Source: Indibacter alkaliphilus LW1 (GTDB lineage: Bacteria; Bacteroidota; Bacteroidia; Cytophagales; Cyclobacteriaceae). From it: DNA of 64,000 nt. The notes under the pieces are model-generated. The model had not been told where the DNA came from. It did no database searches and saw only the letters and a list, made by a program, of their open reading frames with translations. Below are positions 35,417 through 45,639 of this stretch, one piece after another. The number at the start of each line of letters is the position of its first letter. Position 1 is the stretch's first letter. Made by a program: the position numbers and the translations under genes. The stretch spans positions 1 through 64,000 of the forward strand of contig NZ_ALWO02000027.1 of assembly GCF_000295935.2 (NCBI RefSeq), given 5' to 3'.

Positions 35417-38400
35417 ATGATGAAACATTACTTCAAATTTCTTAGCTGGCTGGGCTTACTGGTCATGCTAGGCGTCTATTACCCAAGCGATCTCTCTGCT
35501 CAATCCGGAAGGACAGTGCAGGGGGTTGTTCGTGACAGCAATACCTCAGAAGGTATTCCAGGTGTAAATGTGATAGAAAAAGGAACCTCAAATGGAACTA
35601 TCACTGATTTAGATGGGAGCTTTAGTCTTACAGTAAGTTCTGAAAATTCCACATTGGAAATAAGCTTTATCGGCTATACCAAAAGAGAGATTCTTGTGGG
35701 AAATCAGACTCAAATAAATGTCAATCTGGATGAAGATATGTCAGATTTAGGAGAGGTGGTTGTAGTCGGCTATGGAGTACAGCAAAAGGCTAACCTTACC
35801 GGTGCAGTGTCTACTGTAGGAAAGGAGCTTTTGGAAAACAGGCCAGTAGCCAACGTGGCAAATGCCCTGCAGGGTACGACACCTGGATTGAACATTACCA
35901 GAAGCTCGGGGCAACCAGGATCAGAGGGTATCAATATTCAGGTAAGGGGAGCAACTTCTGCAAATGGAAATGTCAACCCTTTGCTGATGGTAGATGGAGT
36001 CCCTGCACCGCTTTTCACTATGCAGACATTGAACCCTAATGATATTGAATCGGTAACGGTTCTTAAAGATGCAGCAGCAGCTGCCATCTATGGTGCACAG
36101 GCATCCGGAGGGGTTATTTTGGTCACTACCAAGGCCGGACAATCAGGTAAAACCGTTTTTGAGTACTCCAATATGATCGGAACAGAATGGGCTCTGAACA
36201 TACCTGAACGTATGTCTCTACTTGAAGAAGCCCAGTTTTCTAATTTAGCCCGTGCTAATAGGGGGCTGGCACCTGAATATAACGACGAAGCTCTTCAGTA
36301 TATTCGTGATGGGGTGGAATTTGTTGAAGATCCAAATGACCCTAACAGATGGATTACTTTTAACCAACAAAGTATCCGAAATCAGGTATTAAGGAGAAAT
36401 TCCCCTATGCAGACTCATAATTTCAGCGCTAGGGGAGGGAATGATAGAACCGATTTTTTGGTTTCTTTAGGTTATTTCGAAAAGGCAGGTGTATTTAAAC
36501 TTGGCCCGGATAGCTTTGATAGATACAATGTTAGGATTAATCTTGGTTCCCAGTTGACTAAACACATCCGTTTGGACTCAAGAGTAGCTTATTCAAGACA
36601 CAATACTGAAGCCCCATCTGTCGGTGCAGGAGGCTACGGGTTGCTTCAACAGGTATATCAGGCAAGAACTAGGTTCCCTATTTTTATGCCAGATGGAAGA
36701 CTTTTTGGTGGTGCAGGCACTTCAGGAAACAATGCTTATGCAATCCTTAGTCAGGGTGGATACGATAATACTACCAGAAATGATTTTGATGGAGTATTTA
36801 CAGCTACTGCAAAAGATTTTGTCAAGGGTTTGCAAGTTAGGGCAATATATGGTCAACAATATAGAAATACAGCTCGCAACCGCTTTGCAAGAACGGTAGA
36901 TCTTTGGAACAAGGGAGGCGACGATCCTGCCTTTATCCTCAATAATCCCAATGTGTATGAAATCACAAACCAGTTGTTGTTAAATACCAGCTTCCAGTTT
37001 TTGGTAGACTATGATCTCGAAATAAATGATAAAAATAAAATTCACTTTCTAGGTGGATATCAATATGAGGATTATAGGTTCACATCTCAATTTTCGCAGG
37101 CAAGAGATCTCATTAGCAATGATTTACCATCCCTAAACCTGAGTGATGAAAACTCAAGAATTACCAATGAGAGTATTAATACCTATGCAAACCAATCTTT
37201 TTTTGCCAGACTGAATTACAGCTATGCTGGTAAATACCTCTTGGAGGCAACTGTTAGAAGTGACGAAAGCTCAAGGTTGGCTCCGGGAATGAGAACTCAG
37301 GTTTTTCCATCAGCTTCCATTGGTTGGAATATTCATAGAGAGAACTTCCTTCAGGATAATTTAGGATTTCTTTCAGAATTGAAGCTTAGAGCATCTTGGG
37401 GTAGGCTTGGTAGTGCATTGGGAATTGGATTCTATGATTATTTGAGCCTATTGGCCCGAAACTCAAATTTAATTTTGGGAGCTCCAGGTCAGAGGGCCAC
37501 CTATTTTTGGCAGAATGTAGTTCCTTCCAGCACCTTGTCATGGGAAAATATTGAAACGGTTAATTTCGGTACGGATTTAGGATTCTTTGACAATAAGCTT
37601 CAGGCTAGCTTTGATTACTATATTAAGCATAATAGAAATATGCTTACTCCTTTGCAGTTACCAGGGACTTTTGGTGTAGGTACACCTAGGGTGAACGAGG
37701 GTGTTTTGAAGTCATGGGGCTGGGAACTTGAATTAAGGTACAGGGACAAAATAGGGGAGAATTTTAACTATAATGTAGCTCTAAACCTTTCTGACAATCA
37801 AAACATTTTGATGGAATTTGCAGGAAGAAATGTGGTAGGGCTGGGATTAAATAATATAGTAGAAGGCTACCCATTGGGGACAATCTGGGGCTATCAGACT
37901 GCTCCGGGTTACTTCAGTACTATCGAAGAAGTTCAGAATGCCCCTTTTCAGGATAATAATACAGGTGTAGGTGATATCCGGTACATCAATCAGGATGGGG
38001 ATGAAAGAATAACTCCTGGAAGGGGAACCACTGAAGATCCGGGAGATATGGTACTTTTGGGAACGAATCAGGAGAGACTGCTTTTTGGTATCAATTTGTC
38101 TGCAAACTACAAGAATTTTGATTTTGTGGTGTTTTTCCAAGGTGTAGGTAGAAGAAGCTTCCTTCCTACTAGGGATATGCTGGCCCCAATGATGCAAGGT
38201 TGGTTTATGCCTATGGCGCATCACAGTGATTATTGGACTCCTGAAAATCCCAATGCGGCTTTTCCTAGACCCTTTTTGAATGGGTTCCACAACTACCTTC
38301 CTTCTGACAGGTGGGTTCTTGATGGTAGTTATATCAGGCTGAAGAACATTCAGGTCGGTTACTCATTTTCTCCCTCACTACTTAAAAGAGCAAATATCAA

Positions 38401-38554
38401 TCGTGCGAGAATATTTGTATCAGGTCAGGATATCTGGACCAGAACAAGCATGGGGGTATTTAATGGTGTCTTTGACCCTGAAAACAATAACAATGTCAGA
38501 GCAGATTATCCATTCTTTGGCACCGTTGCAGGAGGTATCAATCTGACTTTCTAA
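35417..38554 (+). CDS. SusC-like TonB-dependent transporter (uronate PUL)
   Basis: A 1045-residue outer-membrane transporter: signal ending DLSAQSG, carboxypeptidase-regulatory-like domain (about 35-110), plug (about 115-235, with EVVVVGYGVQQKANLTGAV and DAAAAAIYGAQASGGVILV), barrel, and a terminal strand ending INLTF. It would take up oligosaccharides of the acidic glycan attacked by the PL8 lyase. It follows the GH88 gene by 37 bases and is paired with the SusD gene 13 bases downstream. Confidence 0.94.
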   Translation: MMKHYFKFLSWLGLLVMLGVYYPSDLSAQSGRTVQGVVRDSNTSEGIPGVNVIEKGTSNGTITDLDGSFSLTVSSENSTLEISFIGYTKREILVGNQTQINVNLDEDMSDLGEVVVVGYGVQQKANLTGAVSTVGKELLENRPVANVANALQGTTPGLNITRSSGQPGSEGINIQVRGATSANGNVNPLLMVDGVPAPLFTMQTLNPNDIESVTVLKDAAAAAIYGAQASGGVILVTTKAGQSGKTVFEYSNMIGTEWALNIPERMSLLEEAQFSNLARANRGLAPEYNDEALQYIRDGVEFVEDPNDPNRWITFNQQSIRNQVLRRNSPMQTHNFSARGGNDRTDFLVSLGYFEKAGVFKLGPDSFDRYNVRINLGSQLTKHIRLDSRVAYSRHNTEAPSVGAGGYGLLQQVYQARTRFPIFMPDGRLFGGAGTSGNNAYAILSQGGYDNTTRNDFDGVFTATAKDFVKGLQVRAIYGQQYRNTARNRFARTVDLWNKGGDDPAFILNNPNVYEITNQLLLNTSFQFLVDYDLEINDKNKIHFLGGYQYEDYRFTSQFSQARDLISNDLPSLNLSDENSRITNESINTYANQSFFARLNYSYAGKYLLEATVRSDESSRLAPGMRTQVFPSASIGWNIHRENFLQDNLGFLSELKLRASWGRLGSALGIGFYDYLSLLARNSNLILGAPGQRATYFWQNVVPSSTLSWENIETVNFGTDLGFFDNKLQASFDYYIKHNRNMLTPLQLPGTFGVGTPRVNEGVLKSWGWELELRYRDKIGENFNYNVALNLSDNQNILMEFAGRNVVGLGLNNIVEGYPLGTIWGYQTAPGYFSTIEEVQNAPFQDNNTGVGDIRYINQDGDERITPGRGTTEDPGDMVLLGTNQERLLFGINLSANYKNFDFVVFFQGVGRRSFLPTRDMLAPMMQGWFMPMAHHSDYWTPENPNAAFPRPFLNGFHNYLPSDRWVLDGSYIRLKNIQVGYSFSPSLLKRANINRARIFVSGQDIWTRTSMGVFNGVFDPENNNNVRADYPFFGTVAGGINLTF

Positions 38555-38567
38555 GTGAAACTAAAAA

Positions 38568-40202
38568 ATGAATCTAATTATGAAAATTCAATATAAAATA
38601 CTTCCATTGGTCTTCATTTTGACTTTTGGGTTTTATGCCTGTGATGTGGAAAGGCTACCTGAAACCCAGATAACAGACCCAACATTCTGGAGGAGCGAAA
38701 ATGACCTAAGGATGGCTGCAAATTATCTTTATACATTTTTGCCGGGTTTACCGGTCACAAGTGATGTATGGTCAGACGACGCATTTGCAATTGGGCCAAA
38801 TCCGATTAGTGACGGGACAAGGCTCCCTCCAGCTACAGACGGGAACTATAATAACAATTACAATCTGATCAGGGCAGCCAATAATATCATGGAAAAAGCA
38901 CCCAATGCTCTTGAAACAGGGGTGGATCAAGAGACAGTTGACTTGTATATTGGCGAAGCTAGATTCTTCAGGGCATGGGCATATTTCAACTTGGTCCAGC
39001 GTTATGGAAATGTTCCTTTGATACTCACCACCCTAACTGAAAATGATGAAAAACTCTTTGCTCCCGCAGATTCAAGAGAAAATATTGTTAATACGATCTA
39101 TGATGATCTTGATTTTGCCATAACTAGTTTGAGATCACCTTCAAGACTTGGAGCATCAGGTTATGGAAGAATATCTTCTACTGCTGCTATGGCATTCAAG
39201 TCCAGAGTAGCATTATTTGAAGGAACATTTGCTAAATACCATCAGAAAGGGGATGCCAATAAGCACCTCAATATTGCAGTTTCTGCGGCTAAGGCATGTA
39301 TGGAGTCCGGAGAACATGACCTTTTCCATTCATACTTTGATTTGTACCAATACGGTGGTGAAGGCCCTTCAAACCGGGAAAACATTCTGGTAAGACAATA
39401 TGGAGTTTCTATAGCTGAAAGTGTCTTGTTCCATAATGCGCAACGAACTTTGGAAACTGGAGCCGCCAATCCTACAAAAGCGCTGGTCGATTCTTATCTT
39501 ATGGTAGATGGCCTTCCAATCAATAAATCACCTCTTTACAAAAAGCCTTCAAGCATCCTTGAGGATTTTGAGGACAGGGATCAAAGAATGTTGGCTACCT
39601 TATTTAAACAAGGGGATTCATACATAGCGACACAGCCAACATTCAATGTACCTAACCTTTCATTCCAGAGGACAGGTTATGCCAACCGCAGGTATGCCAA
39701 TATCACGGATTGGCAAAACTCAAGGTCTTTTATAGACTATACCATCATTAGGTATGCAGAGGTCTTACTGAATTATGTTGAAGCTAAATTTGAGCTTGAA
39801 GGAACCATTTCTGATGAGGATCTCGACATTACGATCAACAGGTTAAGAACAAGGGCAGGAATATCCCATTTGACAATAGCTTTCGCTGCCCAGAATGACC
39901 TTGACTTATTGGAAGAAATAAGAAGAGAGAGAAGGGTAGAGCTGGCCTTGGAAGGCTTCAGATATTGGGATTTGATTAGATGGAAAATTGCTGAGGTTGA
40001 ACTTCCGAAAGCAGTTTTGGGAAATTATTATTTCGAAGAAGAGTTCGGATCTGCTGTTACACCTGAGGTAAATGAAGATAACTATATAGTATTACAAAGG
40101 GCGGAGAACAGAAGTTTTAATCCTTCCAGAGATTATTTATGGCCGCTGCCAATAAATGAACTCGGCCTGAACCCAAGCTTGGAACAAAATCCAAACTGGT
40201 AA
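38568..40202 (+). CDS. SusD-like glycan-binding lipoprotein (uronate PUL)
   Basis: A 544-residue lipoprotein with Cys in ILTFGFYACDVERL (a start at 38580 is also possible). SusD features include LIRAANNIMEKAP, the TPR-like GEARFFRAWAYFNLVQRYGNVPL and the C-terminal RRERRVELALEGFRYWDLIRW. It serves as the lid of the preceding SusC and sets glycan specificity. A terminator hairpin follows directly. Confidence 0.94.
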   Translation: MNLIMKIQYKILPLVFILTFGFYACDVERLPETQITDPTFWRSENDLRMAANYLYTFLPGLPVTSDVWSDDAFAIGPNPISDGTRLPPATDGNYNNNYNLIRAANNIMEKAPNALETGVDQETVDLYIGEARFFRAWAYFNLVQRYGNVPLILTTLTENDEKLFAPADSRENIVNTIYDDLDFAITSLRSPSRLGASGYGRISSTAAMAFKSRVALFEGTFAKYHQKGDANKHLNIAVSAAKACMESGEHDLFHSYFDLYQYGGEGPSNRENILVRQYGVSIAESVLFHNAQRTLETGAANPTKALVDSYLMVDGLPINKSPLYKKPSSILEDFEDRDQRMLATLFKQGDSYIATQPTFNVPNLSFQRTGYANRRYANITDWQNSRSFIDYTIIRYAEVLLNYVEAKFELEGTISDEDLDITINRLRTRAGISHLTIAFAAQNDLDLLEEIRRERRVELALEGFRYWDLIRWKIAEVELPKAVLGNYYFEEEFGSAVTPEVNEDNYIVLQRAENRSFNPSRDYLWPLPINELGLNPSLEQNPNW

Positions 40203-40208
40203 ATTTTC

Positions 40209-40262
40209 AAGTCCTCACTCTCAACGTGACCAATCTGCTGTCAGACTGGGAGTGGGGACTTA
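40209..40262 (+). terminator. Stem-loop after susD, terminator or attenuator
   Basis: AAGTCCTCACTC (40209-40220) pairs with GAGTGGGGACTT (40250-40261), 11 Watson-Crick or G-T matched positions of 12 with a 29-base loop, followed by TATTTT. It lies seven bases beyond the susD stop and would lower expression of the DUF4861/GH88 pair relative to susCD. Confidence 0.6.
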
Positions 40263-40417
40263 TTTTCTTGCTTAAAAAGTTATAGATAAGGCTTTGCTCG
40301 GATTATGTATCTTTTCAAAATGGAGAAAAGGTTCAACTGAAAAAATTAACCTTTGAATTTATGGTTTTCCCCCTAAAAGCGAGCTGTCCTTTAAAATGAT
40401 AAATCAATAATTAAAAG

Positions 40418-41593
40418 ATGAAATTAAAGCGACTAATTGCTCTGTTCGGAATGGCTATCATTTTGACCGCTTGTTCGGACAGAGAAAATAAGGCCGTCAT
40501 AACAATCAGTTCTGATGTGGATCATCCCATGGCTGTAATTGGCTTAAATGAAAGAGATTTCCCCGAAATCCTACAGGCTTATTCTAAAGAAAACCTTGAG
40601 GTTTTGGATGTGGAAAGTGGTGAACTGGTTTTATACCAATGGCTGGAAGATGAATTACTACTGGCAATTGAATTAAAAGGAGGTAAGTCTCGAACGCTAT
40701 CAATCACTCGATCCAATACCAAGCCAGGAAACCCGGAGGAAAGAACTTTTGCTAGGTTTGTTCCTGAACGCACAGATGATTTTGCTTGGGAAAATGATAA
40801 GGTGGCTTTCAGGACTTTTGGGCCAGATGCCAAAAAGAGGGTAATAGAGGGAAGAAGTGGTGGCACATTATCTTCCGGAATCGACGTCTGGCATAAAAAA
40901 GTCAAATATCCCATTATTGATAAATGGTATCATAAGGAACTACAAACAAAAGGAACCTATCACGAAGATGATGGAGAGGGTGCCGATTATTATCATGTCG
41001 GCACAAGCAGAGGTGTCGGAGGTACTGGATTTTGGGACAAAGACACGCTTTATGCTTCTGAAAATTTTATCCGATACGAGCAAATTGCTGAGGGACCTGT
41101 CAGGACAGTCTTTAAACTTTACTACGAGCCATATCAGGTAGGAGATAGGCTTGTTTCGGAAACCAAAACTATAAGTCTTGATTTAGGTAGTCATCTTTCC
41201 AGATATGAGGTAGAAGCAGTTTGTGAAAATACTGGGACATTACCCTACCTAACTGCAGGGATTACACTCCATGAAAATAAAGGGACTACAATTGTAAACC
41301 AGTCTAATGGTATTTATGCGGTGTGGGAACCCATGGAAGGCACCCATCTTGGTACCGCTATTTTAACACCTCAAGAAGTGGAGAATTATCTTAAACACAT
41401 TTCCACTCATAGAGATCAGAGTCAATTACTAGCCAATATAAAAACAGAGCAAAATAAAGTTACTTTCTATGCAGGTTTTGCGTGGGATCAGGCTGGTGAA
41501 ATCACTGATATTGAAATGTGGGAGACATACCTGAATGATTTTGCAAAGAGACTGAGAAATCAACCTAAAGTAACATTAACTCAAAAACCATGA
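40418..41593 (+). CDS. DUF4861 lipoprotein
   Basis: A 391-residue lipoprotein (Cys in MAIILTACSDR). The mature protein starts with a short beta-domain (AVITISSDVDHPMAVIGL) and then the DUF4861 body: FARFVPERTDDFAWENDKVAFR, GSGID-type VWHKKVKYPIIDKWY, YHxDxGEGADYYHVG, WDKDTLY. DUF4861 proteins accompany pectin and other uronate PULs; none has an activity I can cite. Four-base overlap with the following GH88 gene suggests that the two proteins work on the same oligosaccharides. Confidence 0.82.
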   Translation: MKLKRLIALFGMAIILTACSDRENKAVITISSDVDHPMAVIGLNERDFPEILQAYSKENLEVLDVESGELVLYQWLEDELLLAIELKGGKSRTLSITRSNTKPGNPEERTFARFVPERTDDFAWENDKVAFRTFGPDAKKRVIEGRSGGTLSSGIDVWHKKVKYPIIDKWYHKELQTKGTYHEDDGEGADYYHVGTSRGVGGTGFWDKDTLYASENFIRYEQIAEGPVRTVFKLYYEPYQVGDRLVSETKTISLDLGSHLSRYEVEAVCENTGTLPYLTAGITLHENKGTTIVNQSNGIYAVWEPMEGTHLGTAILTPQEVENYLKHISTHRDQSQLLANIKTEQNKVTFYAGFAWDQAGEITDIEMWETYLNDFAKRLRNQPKVTLTQKP

Positions 41594-42786
41594 AATCTAA
41601 ATATCTGAATTATTCACTTTTGATTATTGTCATCAGTCTGCTTTCATTTACCAATATAAACCAGGAAGATGATTGGAAAAGACTAATTGAAAGGGAGGCG
41701 AAATTAGCGGCAGAGCAATATAAAATACTATATGCCAAGACCCCAAAGGACAGGATGCCCAAAACTTATTACAGTGATAAAAATGAATGGGAAACATCAT
41801 CTACATCCTGGTGGACTTCTGGGTTCTTCCCTGGGACTTTGTTTTACCTATATGAGCTTACCGGAGAACAAGAGCTTTTGGATTTGGGTATGGATAAACT
41901 TGAAATACTTGAAAAAGAAAAGCACAATAAGGGTACCCATGATCTGGGTTTTATGCTCTATTGCAGTTTTGGACATGCAGAAAGACTTAGGCCTAATGAA
42001 AGGTTTAAGCAAATCATGCTGACAGGTGCTGAGTCACTATCTTCCAGATTTAATGAATCTGCAGGAGTGATAAGGTCTTGGGATCATGGTAATTGGAAGT
42101 TTCCGGTCATTATAGATAACATGATGAATCTGGAGTTTTTGTTTTGGGCGAGTGAGTACTCTGGAAATAGTAAGTTCAGAGACTTATCTATTACTCATGC
42201 AGACAACACCATCAAAAACCATTTCAGGGATGATTTCAGCAGTTATCATGTGATTGATTATGACCCTAGGACAGGAGAGGTTATTGGCAAAGAGACAGCT
42301 CAAGGTCTACATGATAATTCATCTTGGGCCAGAGGACAATCTTGGGCTTTGTATGGATATACAGTCATGTACAGACTTACAAAGGATGAAAAATACCTTG
42401 AACAGGCCATTGGTATTGCTGACTTTATCTTCAATCATCCAAATCTGCCTGAAGATCTGATTCCATACTGGGATTTTGATATAACAGAAGAGGAACAAAT
42501 GCACAGGGATGTTTCTGCAGCCGCCATCAATGCTTCAGCACTTTTGGAACTGGCCAAATATTCCAGTGAAAAAAGGTCTGCTGATTTTGTCAAAAAAGCT
42601 GAGCTTATTTTAAAGAATCTTGTCTCCGACCAATACCGGGCAAAAGGTGATGAAGAAGGAGGTTTTTTATTAAAATACTCTGTAGGGCATTTTAAAGCAA
42701 ATTCAGAGGTTGATGTCCCTCTTACTTATGCAGATTATTATTTTGTTGAAGCTTTGGTCCGTTATCGGGATTGGTACCTGAATTAA
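41590..42786 (+). CDS. Second GH88 unsaturated glucuronyl hydrolase
   Basis: A 398-residue enzyme with a signal peptide (about 5-22). The GH88 catalytic aspartates are Asp118 in THDLGFML and Asp176 in VIIDNMMN; the substrate-facing STSWWTSGFFPG and DNSSWARGQSW motifs are intact. Two GH88 paralogues in one locus suggest two kinds of unsaturated disaccharide, for instance different linkages or sulfation patterns. Coupled to DUF4861 upstream; a terminator follows at 42840. Confidence 0.92.
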   Translation: MKSKYLNYSLLIIVISLLSFTNINQEDDWKRLIEREAKLAAEQYKILYAKTPKDRMPKTYYSDKNEWETSSTSWWTSGFFPGTLFYLYELTGEQELLDLGMDKLEILEKEKHNKGTHDLGFMLYCSFGHAERLRPNERFKQIMLTGAESLSSRFNESAGVIRSWDHGNWKFPVIIDNMMNLEFLFWASEYSGNSKFRDLSITHADNTIKNHFRDDFSSYHVIDYDPRTGEVIGKETAQGLHDNSSWARGQSWALYGYTVMYRLTKDEKYLEQAIGIADFIFNHPNLPEDLIPYWDFDITEEEQMHRDVSAAAINASALLELAKYSSEKRSADFVKKAELILKNLVSDQYRAKGDEEGGFLLKYSVGHFKANSEVDVPLTYADYYFVEALVRYRDWYLN

Positions 42787-42839
42787 AAATTTGTATATAA
42801 GACAGTTTAGTTGATAGATTGATAGGGTTTCTTGTATAT

Positions 42840-42874
42840 AATCCCCTCTTAGCATTGCTGATTGGGGATTTTTT
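42840..42874 (+). terminator. Rho-independent terminator after second GH88
   Basis: AATCCCC (42840-42846) pairs with GGGGATT (42864-42870), followed by a T run. It lies about 54 bases after the GH88 stop. Confidence 0.65.
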
Positions 42875-43146
42875 CATGAGGCGTTCTTTAAACTCAAGTG
42901 TACTACTCCTTTTCAAAGGGAGCTTCCTTTCATGGAAAAAATTGATTGTGATTTATGAATTTCCTAGGCTAGCAAATATGACAAACATGTGCAAATAAGA
43001 TCTTTCCAAGAATACTTATGTAAAAATGTTAACAAGGTGCAAACAGTTTTTTGAATTTGGCCTATTAATTCTGTACCTGTAATATGTTTAGTTCAGTTTA
43101 GGATGTTTTCAGGCCAGCTAATTCTAAGTGGCGAGATTAAAATGAC
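42875..43146. other. Convergent intergenic region, no gene seen
   Basis: Lies between the convergent GH88 and PL8 genes. No open frame, repeat or RNA recognised beyond the terminator already listed. Confidence 0.5.
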
Positions 43147-45315
43147 TCAGAAATTTCCAAAATCCGGGGAATCCATGTCAATAATTGAACTGACACTACT
43201 TCCTGCCAGATCTCCTTCTGGGAGTTTCAAGTTAGCTATTTTGAACCTGTCCATACCGGGAAACCGGAATCCAATCCTTAAATTATTTTGTAAAAGCTGT
43301 GTTGGGTCTGAGGCTGTCACTTTAACTGATTGATTGTCTATTGATTTTAATATAAGAACACAGGGATGAGAAACTTTGAGCTCAAAATTATCAAATAGAA
43401 GTGTTCCCGCTTGGTGAAAAACGGCCTGTACTATATCTAAATCCAAATGCCGTATGGCTTGGATACTGTCATTATTGCTTAATATCTGGATCTTTTGTGT
43501 ATCATAATCAGCCATTTCTGAAGGATTTTCCACTCCTGGAACCACTATATATGCGTATTTTGCATTGTTTGGCTGTTTTCCATGATCTATCCAAAGCTTA
43601 AACACTTCTGAATTTATTGTTTCGGAAGATTGAGATATATTGATGGCATTCCAAGAACCAGACTGGATTTGGTTGCTCAACTTTAAATTTTGATGATCGG
43701 GAAAGATATAACCGATCTTTGAATGCCAGACCCAGTCCAAATTATTGTTGAATTGGTGTACACCTGAAGAAAGTGTTTGTTCTTGCTGATTTATGGAGGT
43801 GATCACAGGACCTTTGAGATGAGATTGATTAACGCTCGTATTGAGGGTTTGAAGGGAGGTTGAATTTACCCCTGAACCCAATGCAACGACCTCATCGTCA
43901 AAAAAGAACCAAGATTTTTTAGCTGTGGTTTGATAGTCATTCATTTGGTACGTACTTACACCATATAACCCATCAGAAACCCCGCCTACAAATGCCGTTT
44001 TTCCGTAATTAAAACCCCAGGAGGGCCTCTGTGGATAGTTTTCGTCTTCTGGGATAGTAATTCCTGGAATTTTGTTCCAGTCCCAAACAGGGAAGATGTT
44101 ATAATATTCATCCCCTGTAACAGCGATAAAGTTCGAACCATCAGCCAGGTAATGACCTTTGATATTTTCACCGTTTCCCATTTCTGTTTTTACGGTTCGG
44201 CTTGAAACAGAATTGACTGAAAACAAATATTTGGGTCTATGATGTACTGTATAATCAGACCTCCAAAATTGGGTGTTATCAGGATTTACAGATGATTCAA
44301 GAGGGACTTGTCCACGCATGCCTTTGATAGCGAGCTCGTATTCATCTTGATGTATTTCCAGATCAAAGCTTTTTATCTGTTCTACCAAATCCACATCTGT
44401 ACGCGTGGCATCGGCTCTGCTTATACCTCTTCCAAATGCGTTGAAATCAGAGTAAGCACCTCTTGCTGTTTTGATAAATCCTTTTCTTGTGAAACCCGAG
44501 ATAATCGCTGTTTTTTCTGGTGCAATGGCATACTCAGTATTTGCGGTGTACACTGCGATGTTTCGGACTCCAGAGAGGTACTCTCGTCCATATCCATAAA
44601 TGTAAAGTTGGGGCCCATGTGCTCTAAATGAATAATCACTTTGAATCCCTTCACCAGTTGTGATGAAAATCGAATTCGTAGATTGTGAGACAGCAAAGCT
44701 TAATAGATCACTGTCTTGAATTAGACATGCACGCATGATCATGTGTTGGCAAATGTCGGTAAGATTAGATCCATCTTTTCCGGGACTGGTATTGATAGGG
44801 ACGCTTTTATCCATCCATCTTACCATTTCTTCCTCTAGCTGTTGATTTATATTCTTTTTGCTGAACCTCATGCTTATCAATATTCTTCCTATCTCTTGAG
44901 GTACGCTGATGCTTTTGTACCACCAATTGGAAGATTTTGGTTCGGGGCTCAAGTTTGTCCAGTATTGCATTGATTGAATGATAATGTCGTACAAAGATTC
45001 ATCTTCAAAAAAAATACTCGAACTTCGTGTATAAGCTTTTACCAAACTGCCTAATCTTTTAAGATGGGTATCAGGTGACCAGTTCGTTTGGGAGTTGTCA
45101 CTATAATTGATATCAGGCCAGGCCCCAATTGGCAGGATACTATTAAGTAACTCTTTTACATTTTGATCCAAAGTAGCTGTGTTTGGTGTATTTTGATAAT
45201 CTTTATGAATTCTCTCCATAATTATTTCAAAATCTCCGGGAGTTGAAGCAAAAGAGAGGAGTTGGGGGATTATCAAAACACTTAGAAATAAAAAGTAGTA
45301 TTTTTTCATGTCCAA
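43147..45315 (-). CDS. PL8 polysaccharide lyase (chondroitin/hyaluronan-type)
   Basis: A 722-residue secreted lyase (signal LFLSVLIIPQLLSFAS). An N-terminal alpha/alpha toroid (about 30-340) precedes beta-sandwich domains. The catalytic set of PL8 is visible with the spacing I know from chondroitinase AC: Asn near 184 (DGSNLTD), His233 and Tyr242 (SFRAHGPQLYIYGYG), Arg296 and Arg300 (GRGISR). PL8 enzymes cleave chondroitin sulfate, hyaluronan, xanthan or related uronate polymers by beta-elimination, leaving 4,5-unsaturated uronate ends, which are the GH88 substrate. Sequence alone does not fix the polymer. Transcribed alone, convergent with the susCD-GH88 operons. Confidence 0.9.
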   Translation of the reverse strand: MDMKKYYFLFLSVLIIPQLLSFASTPGDFEIIMERIHKDYQNTPNTATLDQNVKELLNSILPIGAWPDINYSDNSQTNWSPDTHLKRLGSLVKAYTRSSSIFFEDESLYDIIIQSMQYWTNLSPEPKSSNWWYKSISVPQEIGRILISMRFSKKNINQQLEEEMVRWMDKSVPINTSPGKDGSNLTDICQHMIMRACLIQDSDLLSFAVSQSTNSIFITTGEGIQSDYSFRAHGPQLYIYGYGREYLSGVRNIAVYTANTEYAIAPEKTAIISGFTRKGFIKTARGAYSDFNAFGRGISRADATRTDVDLVEQIKSFDLEIHQDEYELAIKGMRGQVPLESSVNPDNTQFWRSDYTVHHRPKYLFSVNSVSSRTVKTEMGNGENIKGHYLADGSNFIAVTGDEYYNIFPVWDWNKIPGITIPEDENYPQRPSWGFNYGKTAFVGGVSDGLYGVSTYQMNDYQTTAKKSWFFFDDEVVALGSGVNSTSLQTLNTSVNQSHLKGPVITSINQQEQTLSSGVHQFNNNLDWVWHSKIGYIFPDHQNLKLSNQIQSGSWNAINISQSSETINSEVFKLWIDHGKQPNNAKYAYIVVPGVENPSEMADYDTQKIQILSNNDSIQAIRHLDLDIVQAVFHQAGTLLFDNFELKVSHPCVLILKSIDNQSVKVTASDPTQLLQNNLRIGFRFPGMDRFKIANLKLPEGDLAGSSVSSIIDMDSPDFGNF

Positions 45316-45639
45316 AGAGTTTAGTAATTAGAAGATTATCCGATTATTTATAGGATAAATCTAGAAAAACTAAGGTTGTTTCTATGGTTTAAATTGACAT
45401 TAATCATCCAAAATCGTTTGGTTTCTGATTACCATGCTTAGAATCAACTATGAAGTCAAACAACGAAGGTAAAATGTGGGATCTTGGAAATGTTTTGAAC
45501 AATATTTGAATTGGAATCTAAAGTTTATTGCAGTTTGAAATTTTTACAGATTCTATTAGAAATCCAAATGACTTATAGATCATTCAAATACAATGTGACT
45601 TTAAGCAAGAGTATATCTTCTGAGCAAATATCTATCTTA
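45316..45639. other. PL8 promoter region, otherwise empty
   Basis: A 324-base AT-rich gap upstream of the PL8 gene. It must contain the PL8 promoter. I found no copy of the LacI-like dyad seen upstream of kduI and no convincing promoter pair. Confidence 0.45.
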
